This document shows positions 37,124 to 45,261 of a DNA stretch of 64,000 nucleotides, piece after piece. The DNA is from Clostridium sp. OS1-26 (GTDB lineage: Bacteria > Bacillota > Clostridia > Clostridiales > Clostridiaceae): positions 5,117,208-5,181,207 of the forward strand of contig NZ_CP133264.1 of NCBI RefSeq assembly GCF_030915445.1, in the 5' to 3' direction. Position 1 is the stretch's first letter. Each line of letters begins with the position of its first letter. The position numbers and the translations under genes are program-made. Below the pieces are notes generated by a model, which saw nothing but the letters and a program-made list of their open reading frames with translations, was not told the origin of the DNA and made no database searches.

Positions 37124-37777
37124 CTACTCAATCCCCTCTATAATATAATCTACTAATACCCCTGGAGTTGTAACATAATCAGGGTTTAATTGTCCTATCT
37201 TAACAATTTTTTCTGCTTCAACTATTACTTTTTCTCCAGCCATAGCAATTATAGGGTTAAAGTTTCTAGTAGTTCCTCTATAAAATGTGTTCCCGGACTC
37301 ATCCACTATAGTTCCTCTAATAATTGATAAATCCGCTTTTAATGGTAATTCTAAAAGATAATCTTTATCTTGAATTCTTATCTTTTGTTTACCCTCCTCA
37401 ATGGTTGTGCCTACACCTGTAAGTGTTAAAACTCCTCCAAGTCCCGATCCACCAGCTCTAATTCTTTCAATTAGTGTGCCTTGTGGTACAAGTTCTACTT
37501 CCATTTCTCCTAAATTCATAAGCCTGCCAGTTTCAGAGTTTGTTCCTATATGAGATGCTATAACCTTCTTAACCTGCTTGTTCACAACAAGTCTTCCTAT
37601 TCCTTTATCTACATAACTGGTATCATTTGCAATTATGGTCAAATCCTTTATATTGAGTTGTATTAGAAGATCTATAATTTTATGCGGAGTTCCACAGCCT
37701 AAAAAACCACCAATCATAATAGACATACCGTCCTTAAAGAGAGGCTTTAAATCTTCCGGCTTAACAATCTTATCCAT
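37124..37777 (-). CDS. atoD: Butyryl-CoA:acetoacetate CoA-transferase, alpha subunit
   Basis: A 217-aa alpha subunit of a class I CoA-transferase: DGMSIMIGGFLGCGTPHKII near residue 16 and AGGSGLGGVLTLTGVGT near 107. In lysine fermentation this enzyme moves CoA from butyryl-CoA to acetoacetate, releasing butyrate. The substrate is inferred from the operon and could in principle be acetate. AGGGA precedes the ATG. Confidence 0.93.
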   Translation of the reverse strand: MDKIVKPEDLKPLFKDGMSIMIGGFLGCGTPHKIIDLLIQLNIKDLTIIANDTSYVDKGIGRLVVNKQVKKVIASHIGTNSETGRLMNLGEMEVELVPQGTLIERIRAGGSGLGGVLTLTGVGTTIEEGKQKIRIQDKDYLLELPLKADLSIIRGTIVDESGNTFYRGTTRNFNPIIAMAGEKVIVEAEKIVKIGQLNPDYVTTPGVLVDYIIEGIE

Positions 37778-37813
37778 TTTGTCCCTCCCTTAATCTTAAA
37801 TTATTTGCTCAAA

Positions 37814-38635
37814 CTATTTACTAATACCTAAAATTTCTCTTGCTTCCTTTGCACTAGCAATGTCTCTTCCAAGCTCCTTTGCCAGCCTTACTACCTTTTC
37901 AACTAATTCACCATTCGACTTGGCAAGTATGCCTTTTGATAAGTAAACATTATCTTCATAGCCAACTCTAACGTGTCCTCCTGAAACGATGCCCATAACA
38001 GCAACTGGAAACTCATTTCTACCTATTCCAGACACAGTAAAGGTGCTTCCTTGCGGTATACTTCCTCTTAGAAATTCAAAGTCTCTTATAGCAGCATCTA
38101 TTCCTCCATTTACACCCATTACAAAGTTAAAATGCATTGGAGTTTTTATATATCCCTTTTTCTGAAGTCTTATTGCCATATCTATCATGCCTTTGTCAAA
38201 GACCTCAAGCTCTGGCTTTATACCTAAATCAATCATTTTTTTGCCAAACTCTTTTATTGTATTTTCAGTGTTGACAAATACTTCATCTCCACCAAAGTTA
38301 CAAGTTCCGCAATCTAGCGTAGCCATTTCTGGCTGAAGATATACAGGTTGAAGTCTTTCCTCGTTAGTCATTCCGACTGCTCCTCCAGTAGATGGCTGAA
38401 TAATTACATCTGGGCATCTTCTCTTAATTTCTTCCATGCATAATCTAAATCTTTCCTTATCTTGAGTAGAGATTCCATCATCATTTCTTACATGCAGGTG
38501 TATAATACTTGCACCTGCTTTATAAGCCCCTTCTGCCTCTCTTCCAATCTCCTCTACCGTATAAGGAACGCTAGGATTGTGCTTTTTTGTGACTTCAGCA
38601 CCACAAATTGCTGCTGTAATAATCAGCTTCTCCAT
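37814..38635 (-). CDS. kce: 3-keto-5-aminohexanoate cleavage enzyme
   Basis: A 273-aa zinc-dependent enzyme (BKACE family) that joins 5-amino-3-oxohexanoate with acetyl-CoA to give acetoacetate and 3-aminobutyryl-CoA. The metal ligands HLH in SIIHLHVRNDDG (near 46) and the LDCGTCNFGGDEVFVNT segment (near 105) are intact. ATG at 38635 with GGAGAG nine bases upstream is chosen; the frame extends 41 codons further up without a ribosome site and would overlap kal. Confidence 0.95.
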   Translation of the reverse strand: MEKLIITAAICGAEVTKKHNPSVPYTVEEIGREAEGAYKAGASIIHLHVRNDDGISTQDKERFRLCMEEIKRRCPDVIIQPSTGGAVGMTNEERLQPVYLQPEMATLDCGTCNFGGDEVFVNTENTIKEFGKKMIDLGIKPELEVFDKGMIDMAIRLQKKGYIKTPMHFNFVMGVNGGIDAAIRDFEFLRGSIPQGSTFTVSGIGRNEFPVAVMGIVSGGHVRVGYEDNVYLSKGILAKSNGELVEKVVRLAKELGRDIASAKEAREILGISK

Positions 38636-38714
38636 GAAATAATCTCTCCATTTCCTCTTAATATTTAACTCGTAAATTACTTTATAAAAAATATTCGGAC
38701 TTTTACTGTGGTAC

Positions 38715-39098
38715 TTATTTTTTTCTTTGTTTATCATTTGGCACAACGCAAGTTCCACTAGCTTTACATACTACAATAGGTTCTTCTAATACGTCACAAG
38801 CTGAATCATTGATATCTGGTCTTGGAATAATTACTTTTCTTGCTTCAAATACCATTTTTCTTGAAGAGTTTCCACAGCTTACAATTTCCCCTACTGCTTC
38901 AATGTAGTCTCCAGCATATACAGGTGCTAAAAACTCTACACTGTCATAAGCTCTAAATAATCCCTCGTCTCCATCATTTCTAATTAAGAGCTCCGTAGCT
39001 ACATCTCCAAAAAGATTCAACATTTTTGCTCCATCTACTAAGTTCCCTCCATAGTGAGCATCATGCATACTCATTCTCATTCTAATCATTACTTTCAT
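38715..39098 (-). CDS. kal: 3-aminobutyryl-CoA ammonia-lyase
   Basis: A 127-aa hot-dog-fold enzyme removing ammonia from 3-aminobutyryl-CoA to form crotonyl-CoA. MRMSMHDAHYGGNLVDGAKM near the start and VEFLAPVYAGDYIEAVGEIV near 55 match the Kal family. GGGAGG precedes the ATG. It is the first gene of the operon, directly behind the lysine riboswitch and its terminator. Confidence 0.95.
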   Translation of the reverse strand: MKVMIRMRMSMHDAHYGGNLVDGAKMLNLFGDVATELLIRNDGDEGLFRAYDSVEFLAPVYAGDYIEAVGEIVSCGNSSRKMVFEARKVIIPRPDINDSACDVLEEPIVVCKASGTCVVPNDKQRKK

Positions 39099-39142
39099 TG
39101 TTCTTCCTCCCTTAAACTATGATTTTTTTTGGACATAAATAA

Positions 39143-39175
39143 ACTTAAAAAGAGCATTGAAAATTTCAATGCTCT
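39143..39175 (-). terminator. Attenuator terminator of the lysine operon leader
   Basis: On the minus strand AGAGCATTGA-AATTT-TCAATGCTCT is followed by T5. It lies between the L-box aptamer and kal, so it must be bypassed for the operon to be expressed. Its left arm and loop can instead pair with an upstream segment at 39204-39218. Confidence 0.88.
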
Positions 39176-39226
39176 AGAGTTATAAGTTATTTACACCACT
39201 CATGCAATGAAAATTTTCTTCTCATC

Positions 39227-39405
39227 ACATAAATAGCGCTCCATGATTATTCACGGCAGTGATAGAACCACTATGCTCTATCCCCAAGGATATACCTAAT
39301 ATCAAATATACCCTTTCGGCAAATAAACCCTTTGCTCTTAATATCGGAGGATGTATTCTCCTTAGCACTTAAAAGCTACCTTTTTACTTGCACCTCTATT
39401 TATGT
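39227..39405 (-). promoter_or_regulatory. Lysine riboswitch (L-box) leading the lysine fermentation operon
   Basis: The minus-strand RNA starts with P1 strand ACATAAATAG, continues GAGGTGCAAGTA, holds AAGGG..TTGCCGAAAGGG and CTTGGGG, then ACTGCCG and GGAGCGCTATTTATGT, which closes a perfect 10-bp P1. These are the conserved L-box blocks in order. The aptamer normally shuts off lysine synthesis or uptake genes. Here it precedes catabolic genes, so the output should be reversed. The ~410-base stretch beyond it (39413-39820) is AT-rich and holds only the next gene's terminator. No clear promoter was found there. Confidence 0.9.
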
Positions 39406-39725
39406 ACTAGTCTATTTTTTTGTTAAATTGATTTAATTTACTTGTTGTGCCTTTATTTATTCCTATGTCTATTTTTAAGTATTACTTATGTGCCAAATCT
39501 GTTATTTTTTTATTTTGCTATACTTAATATTTATAATAGTTTATTGTAAAATATAACCAAATTTTAAATAAATACTTTTATTTTTTTAATTAGTTTTAAT
39601 ACTAATTAATGAAAATAACGAATCTAAAATGCACTCTCTTCATTCAAATATATTTAAATTTCTGTTTTGTAATCATATCATTTATATTTTGCTTCTTTTA
39701 TTTAAAAAGCTATTATTTACAATAA

Positions 39726-39754
39726 AAAACACCAGGTAAGTTACCTAGTGTTTT
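39726..39754 (-). terminator. Intrinsic terminator of the alcohol dehydrogenase gene
   Basis: AAAACACCAGGTAA pairs with TTACCTAGTGTTTT (one mismatch) and a T6 run follows on the minus strand. Confidence 0.82.
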
Positions 39755-39820
39755 TTATATCTATTTTTCTTATTTCATTTTTACAAGCCTTAGCAAATAG
39801 TTTTGCATATACATTTATAG

Positions 39821-40894
39821 CTATAAAAGTGCTTTATCTGGAGTTACAAGTATTTTAACATGCTTTTTCTTTTCTGGGCCAGTTAAAGAACCAAATCCTT
39901 CTTCAACTATATCATCAAGATCTATTTTCTTTGTTATATATCCTTCTGCTTTTATTCTTCCATCACTCATTTGTGCAATTGTTGCAGGAAACTCATGTCT
40001 ATATGCTAATGTTCCAACAATTTTCTTTTCTGAGAATACTAAAAGATTAGGGTTAAAGCTTGTCTCATTTTCCCAAATACTTGTTATCACCATAGTTCCT
40101 TCAAATTTTAAACTGTTAAGTCCTGTCTCAAATCCTATCTTAGCACCAGTAGTTTCAAATGCAGCATCTACACCTACTCCATCTGTAAGTTTCTTAACTT
40201 CTTCCACTATATCAACTTCATTTGGGTCTAATACTACATCTGCACCAGCTCTCTTTGCATATTCCTGCCTTATGGATTTTCTTTGTAAAACTATTACAAG
40301 CTTTGCACCAGCCGCTTTTAAGCATTCTATAGTTGCAAGTCCAATTGGACCTGATCCTAATACTATTGCAGTATCTCCAGTTTTAAAATTAGCTATTCTT
40401 ATTGAATGAAGTGCAACAGCCATTGGTTCTATTAATGCAGCTTGTTCGTAAGACATATTATCTGGAATTTTATGTACAAACTCTTCTGGAAATACAGTAT
40501 ATTCAGCGAGTCCGCCGCCACTTCCGCAAAGTCCATGGAAACCTAATGAAGAACAAAGATTGTACTTTCCTTCTTTACAGGCAGGGCATTTACCACATGC
40601 TACAATAGGCTCTACCGCTACTCTATCACCAACGTTAAACTTTGTTACACCTTCACCTATTTCTACTACTTCACCGGAAAATTCATGACCTAAAACCACT
40701 GGAGCTGTAGTACCACTTAATGGATGCGGCTGTCCAACTGGAATAAATATAGGTCCTCCTAAGTACTCATGTAAATCTGAGCCACAAATTCCACACCACT
40801 TAACCTTAATTTTTACTGAACCTTTTACTACCTTTGGCTCCTCAACTTTTTCAACTCTTACATCATTTTTTCCATACCATAATGCTGCTTTCAT
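39821..40894 (-). CDS. Zinc-dependent 2,3-butanediol dehydrogenase/alcohol dehydrogenase
   Basis: A 357-aa medium-chain dehydrogenase. It has the catalytic zinc ligands (WCGICGSDLHEY near 36 and GHEFSGEVVEIGEG near 69), a structural zinc site (CGKCPACKEGKYNLC near 98) and the nucleotide site VLGSGPIGLATIE near 178. The HEYLGGPIFIP insert is typical of (R,R)-butanediol dehydrogenases. ATG at 40894 has GGAGGAA upstream. Transcription starts from a sigma-54 promoter with paired activator sites, and an AcoR-like activator lies directly upstream. Acetoin/butanediol metabolism is therefore the likely role. Confidence 0.9.
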   Translation of the reverse strand: MKAALWYGKNDVRVEKVEEPKVVKGSVKIKVKWCGICGSDLHEYLGGPIFIPVGQPHPLSGTTAPVVLGHEFSGEVVEIGEGVTKFNVGDRVAVEPIVACGKCPACKEGKYNLCSSLGFHGLCGSGGGLAEYTVFPEEFVHKIPDNMSYEQAALIEPMAVALHSIRIANFKTGDTAIVLGSGPIGLATIECLKAAGAKLVIVLQRKSIRQEYAKRAGADVVLDPNEVDIVEEVKKLTDGVGVDAAFETTGAKIGFETGLNSLKFEGTMVITSIWENETSFNPNLLVFSEKKIVGTLAYRHEFPATIAQMSDGRIKAEGYITKKIDLDDIVEEGFGSLTGPEKKKHVKILVTPDKALL

Positions 40895-40954
40895 GATTAT
40901 TCCTCCTAAAGTATATTTTAGCTTATGTATGTTAATCAATTCACAGATATATAG

Positions 40955-40970
40955 AGCAAATATTGTGCCA
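40955..40970 (-). promoter_or_regulatory. Sigma-54 promoter (-24/-12)
   Basis: TGGCAC-AATAT-TTGCT on the minus strand is an exact match to the sigma-54 consensus spacing. It lies about 60 bases upstream of the dehydrogenase ATG, and it requires an activator such as the one encoded next door. Confidence 0.93.
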
Positions 40971-40971
40971 A

Positions 40972-41001
40972 AATAAAAAAGGCCTCTTTACAAGCCTTTT
41001 C
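40972..41001 (-). terminator. Intrinsic terminator of the sigma-54 activator gene
   Basis: AAAAGGC-loop-GCCTTTT followed by T6 on the minus strand. It separates the activator from the sigma-54 promoter. Confidence 0.75.
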
Positions 41002-41011
41002 ATCAAAACAA

Positions 41012-41051
41012 GTGTCAATATGACACATTATTATATGTGTCATATTGACAC
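41012..41051. promoter_or_regulatory. Paired upstream activator sites of the sigma-54 regulator
   Basis: GTGTCAATATGACAC and its exact reverse complement GTGTCATATTGACAC are 10 bases apart, each itself a GTGTCA/TGACAC palindrome. They lie about 50-90 bases upstream of the -24 box, the usual position for enhancer sites. A weaker half site (TTTTGACACA) lies at about 41071. Confidence 0.85.
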
Positions 41052-41067
41052 TTATACTTTTTTATTC

Positions 41068-43011
41068 TCATTTTGACACATTTTTATTCTCTTTATTGTT
41101 AATATTATATCTTTTAATTTTCCTATATAAAGTTGATCTGCTCATATTTAACAATTTTGAAGCCTTAATTTTACTTCCACCACAGCCTTTTAAAGCATTT
41201 ATAATGTTTTCCTTTTCTAATATTTGAATAGGAATAATATTATCTCTATTTTGGTGACATTCAATCACAGTATTATCATCCTCATAGCCTTGAACACTAG
41301 CTGCTGATACTAATTCAATATCACTTAAATAGTAGTCTCTTTCAACTACGTTTCTAAGTTCTCTTACGTTGCCAGTCCAATGATGATCTTTCAGTTTATC
41401 TATATAAGACTTATGTACTTTTTTACTTTGCCTGTTATTTTTAATATTTAATCTTTCTACAAAGTGACTGACAAGCACCTCTATGTCTTCTTTTCTTTCT
41501 CTTAGCGGTAAAATTTTAATATTCATTACACTTAGCCTATAATAAAGGTCTCCTCTAAAATTTTTCTTGCCTATTTCCTCCTGCAGTGTTCTATTTGTAG
41601 CACCAATAACTCTTACATTTAGTTGCTTTTCATAAGTTCCACCTACTCTAGTGATCTTATTGTTATCCAATACTCTCAATAGCTTAGATTGTATGTCTAG
41701 TGGAAGTTCTCCAATTTCATCTAAGAAAATTGTGCCACCATCAGCAAGTTCAAACTTGCCCGGATGACCTTCCTTAGAAGCTCCAGTAAAAGCCCCTCTT
41801 TCATAACCAAACAATTCGCTTTCTACTAGCTCTCTAGGTATAGAAGCACAGTTTACTGCAACAAAAGGGCCTCTTTCTCTATCACTAAAATTGTGTATAG
41901 ATTGTGCAATAAGTTCCTTACCAGTTCCACTCTCTCCCTCAATGAGAATATTACAATCACTTTGAGCTGCCTTTTTAGCAAACTCTATTGTATCTTTCAT
42001 TCTATTATTACAAGTAATAATATCTTCAAACCTATAGGTAGCTTTATATCCAACTACTTTATTTACTAAATTGTGCACATGTTGTACTTCTCTAAAAGTT
42101 ATAACTACACCTACAGACTTGCTGTTAACTCTCATAGGTACAGCATTTATTGTGCATTTTATTCTTTTACAATTTATATAAAAATCGCACTCTACGTTAT
42201 TATAGCATATATCTCCCTTACTTATTATTTCATTAAAGCTAACGCTTCTTAGCGAATCTTTCATATTTAATTTTACTGCTTCTTTATGATTAATTTCCAA
42301 AATTTCTAAAGCTCTATCATTAATTCTTTTTATTTCTAATTTTTCATCCAAAACAATCATACCTTCACAAATTGAATCAAAGGTTATATTCATGAGCTTA
42401 TTTGAAATTGTTAAGGCTAATTGTTTTTGTATAGATTGAGCTGCAGCAGTTACAATTCCTAGTGTATGAGAGTGTGCACTATAATAATTGCCAGACATAT
42501 TTATACATCCTATTATATCTCCTTCTTCATCATGAATTGGAGCCGCAGAGCATGTCCATGAATGCTGGTTTATTCCAAAGTGTTCTGCACCAATAGTTTG
42601 TATTGGCTTATCTAAATAAAGTGCTGTACCTATTGCATTAGTTCCCACCGCCTCTTCCGTCCACAGTTCGCCCTTTACAAAATTTAATTTATCTGCATTT
42701 TTCATGATATCACTATCACCAATTACGTCAATTACATAGCAATCCTTATCAACTAGCATTATAGCAAAACCTGAACCTGCTACAATACTATAGATACTTT
42801 CCATCGTAGGACGAGCTACTGCTATTAACTCTGAATTTTGTTCAATTTTAAGGTCTACAGAGATATTTCGAGTGTTATTTCCTTTTCCGTTCATCGGATC
42901 TACACCATATGCCTTACACCTTCTCCATGACTCTGCAATTTCTGGTCTTACCGCATGACTTATAAAACCCTTATCAATAAATTCTTTCCATGCATTAGAT
43001 ATAAATTTCAT
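41068..43011 (-). CDS. AcoR-like sigma-54-dependent transcriptional activator
   Basis: A 647-aa enhancer-binding protein. A GAF-type sensor (about 55-185, with VGTNAIGTAL and NQHSWTCSAAPIHDEEG typical of AcoR) is followed by a PAS domain (about 205-305) and an AAA+ domain with Walker A GESGTGKE, the sigma-54 contact loop GAFTGA and Walker B GGTIFLDEIGE. A Fis-type HTH (SKIKASKLLNMSRSTLYRKI) ends it. ATG at 43011 follows GGAG; an in-frame GTG 21 bases up lies on top of its own ribosome site. It should activate the downstream dehydrogenase through the paired GTGTCA sites. Confidence 0.92.
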   Translation of the reverse strand: MKFISNAWKEFIDKGFISHAVRPEIAESWRRCKAYGVDPMNGKGNNTRNISVDLKIEQNSELIAVARPTMESIYSIVAGSGFAIMLVDKDCYVIDVIGDSDIMKNADKLNFVKGELWTEEAVGTNAIGTALYLDKPIQTIGAEHFGINQHSWTCSAAPIHDEEGDIIGCINMSGNYYSAHSHTLGIVTAAAQSIQKQLALTISNKLMNITFDSICEGMIVLDEKLEIKRINDRALEILEINHKEAVKLNMKDSLRSVSFNEIISKGDICYNNVECDFYINCKRIKCTINAVPMRVNSKSVGVVITFREVQHVHNLVNKVVGYKATYRFEDIITCNNRMKDTIEFAKKAAQSDCNILIEGESGTGKELIAQSIHNFSDRERGPFVAVNCASIPRELVESELFGYERGAFTGASKEGHPGKFELADGGTIFLDEIGELPLDIQSKLLRVLDNNKITRVGGTYEKQLNVRVIGATNRTLQEEIGKKNFRGDLYYRLSVMNIKILPLRERKEDIEVLVSHFVERLNIKNNRQSKKVHKSYIDKLKDHHWTGNVRELRNVVERDYYLSDIELVSAASVQGYEDDNTVIECHQNRDNIIPIQILEKENIINALKGCGGSKIKASKLLNMSRSTLYRKIKRYNINNKENKNVSK

Positions 43012-43128
43012 ATAGTTCTCCAAAATCCTCACCTCATTTTACATATTAAAGCTTTTAGATTGCTAAAACAAGGAGTAAACTAAAAATTCTATTTCTTTAT
43101 ATCTATAGTAGTTTAGTGTATTCCCCCT

Positions 43129-43264
43129 GTATAGGATTCAAAACTAGAAAATTGACTTACACAAAGGGCTATGTTCCCAAAGCTGTTGGCTCTCTGCTTA
43201 ACGGACTGAAGATTGGAAACATAGCCCGAGGTGTAAGTCAATTTTCAGCATTTGAGCCCTATAC
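43129..43264. repeat. Palindromic element family P, copy 3
   Basis: A 136-bp element with ends GTATAGG and CCTATAC. Nested stems are GAAAATTGACTTACAC/GTGTAAGTCAATTTTC and GGGCTATGTT/AACATAGCCC around CTCTCTGCTTAACGGACTG. Its right end supplies the TAG stop codon of asdA. It matches the outer parts of the 380-bp copy at 8815. Confidence 0.85.
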
Positions 43265-44892
43265 TTTCTTTGTCTTCTTCCATGATGAAACATATTCCTC
43301 TAATATTTTGTGGAGTACTCCTCCAATTTTCGAATAAGATTCATCATTTAGATTAGCAAGAGATATTCTAATTGACCATTCTGGACCGTGGAATCCACCG
43401 CCACTTAGCAATACTATAGAAGATTCCTCCGCTAAACGGAAAAGAACATCTACAGGTTTATGATTGCTTTGTAAGTAATCAGCAAATTCATTGCCATAAT
43501 AATGATTTGCCCATTCTAGCAAGTCAAACTCTGTATAATAAGCTGCATCATAGGGATCTTTTCTTAAACTTATTCCTAGGCTGTTGAATAACAGCATCTG
43601 GCGGCGGCGACAAATATCCATTGTTAACTTTTTATAGTTATTTTCTTTATCAAGCAGTGCAAAAACTGAAAAAAAAGCCATCTGTACTTGCTGTGGTGTT
43701 GATAAGCCTGCTGTATGGTTAAGAGCTACCTGACGACTATCTGCAACAATTCTATCAATAAAAGGCATTTGTTCTGGATTTGTGGAAAGAGCTCCATAGC
43801 GTTGTTTCAATTCCTTCTTCTTGTCTTCTGGCAACTCTTTTAACAGTTTATCAAATACATTATGTTCATAGAGTGCAATAGTTCCCAAACGCCATCCTGT
43901 TACGCCAAAGTATTTTGAAAATGAATATACTCCAATTGAATTAAATGGCAAATCTGCTACTATAGATCGAAAATTATTAACAAAAGTTCCATATACGTCA
44001 TCTGATATAATCATCAAGTTAGGATTATTCTTTTCCACTATATCTTTTAGCTGTTCTACTGATTCAGGCTTCATTGCTACTGAAGGTGGATTACTTGGAT
44101 TTACTATAAAAAGAGCTTTGATACTTGTATCCTGAAGCTTCTCCAGCTCTGATTTAGGATATTGCCACGTGTGTGTGCCATCTTCGGTCATTTCTTTTGC
44201 AATAATTTCAACAACTTCTAAACTATAGCGTGGTAAATGAGGAACCTCTAAGTATGGTGTAAATATTGGTGCTGCCACTGCAATTTTATCACCTTTAGAT
44301 AACAATTCATTAGCAATTAATGAATCAAATATATAACACATTGCTGCAGTAGCTCCTTCAACAGCAAAAAGGTTAAATTTACCTACTGGCGGCTTATTAT
44401 AACACATTTCCTGAACAAGATAATCATGAACAACTTTTTCAATATGTATTAGCATTCTATCTGGCACTGGATAGTTATCGCCTATAATTGCATCTGACAA
44501 TTCATATATCCAAGCATCTGGTTCAAAATCTTTGTTAATTATTCCATAGTCAACTATGCTTTTAAGAATTTCTATTCCAGGCTCCCCTTGATGCTTATTA
44601 ATATAGATGTTGAATCGTTCTGATATTCCTTCCTTTTTAGGCATTCCTGCCAAGTCCTGATTATTCCATACTCTTCGAGTTTCTTCAACGGCAAATTGCC
44701 CAAAAGCAAAAAAGCTTCACGCGGTGTTGCTGCAGTCCAGTTAGGATTACCTCTTCCCGCGTCTAATAATGCATGAGCACTTTTCTCCTTCTGTCCTTCC
44801 GCTAAATTAATTAATCTATCTTTAAGTTCAAATGGACTAATTTTGCCATAAATAGCTTCTATCTCTTTACGCTGAACATTGTGAGTATTCAT
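43259..44892 (-). CDS. asdA: Bifunctional aspartate aminotransferase/L-aspartate 4-decarboxylase (single-base frameshift)
   Basis: A PLP enzyme of the aspartate beta-decarboxylase type making alanine and CO2 from aspartate; about 544 aa when repaired. NPSNPPSVAM (near 265) and the PLP lysine segment YSFSKYFGVTGWRLG (near 325) are present. The amino-terminal 65 residues (from ATG at 44892 after AAGGAGG) are in a different frame. Adding one T to the T3 run at 44693-44695 gives LLLGNFAVEETRRVWNNQDL then AGMPKKEG, a clean join. Such enzymes can supply proton motive force with an aspartate/alanine antiporter, but none is encoded nearby. Confidence 0.9.
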
Positions 44893-45147
44893 ATTTACGC
44901 TATTCCTCCTTATAATAGTTATCTGCTATAAAAATAGCCATAATATTAGAAATAATAATTCGCCTGATATTTAAACTATCATACTGTTTTCTTTTTAATA
45001 ATCAATATAGCTTCAAGCTATGAATTTATATTCTCCATTTTTTTGAATATGTATTCTTAATTATTAAGCCCTTAAATTATACTGCCTAATGATAAAAAAA
45101 TTAGAGAAATGATGTATCATTAAGTCTACTAAGTTTAATTTCTATAA

Positions 45148-45184
45148 CAAAAAAACTAAAGAGCACTAGGATATCTAATGCTCT
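45148..45184 (-). terminator. Intrinsic terminator of the GGDEF gene
   Basis: AGAGCATTAG pairs with CTAGTGCTCT (one mismatch) and is followed on the minus strand by TTAGTTTTTTT. The rest of the 44893-45261 spacer is AT-rich, without other visible features. Confidence 0.8.
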
Positions 45185-45261
45185 AATGTAGACTTATAGT
45201 TGACTGTACCAAATTTACTGATAAGCCTTTATGATATTTACATTTTTAGAAAGCTTACATT

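Noticed and set aside
39480..39505. TTTGGCACATAAG as a sigma-54 promoter for the lysine operon
   Set aside because: The -24 element fits but there is no GC-containing -12 element at the required spacing.
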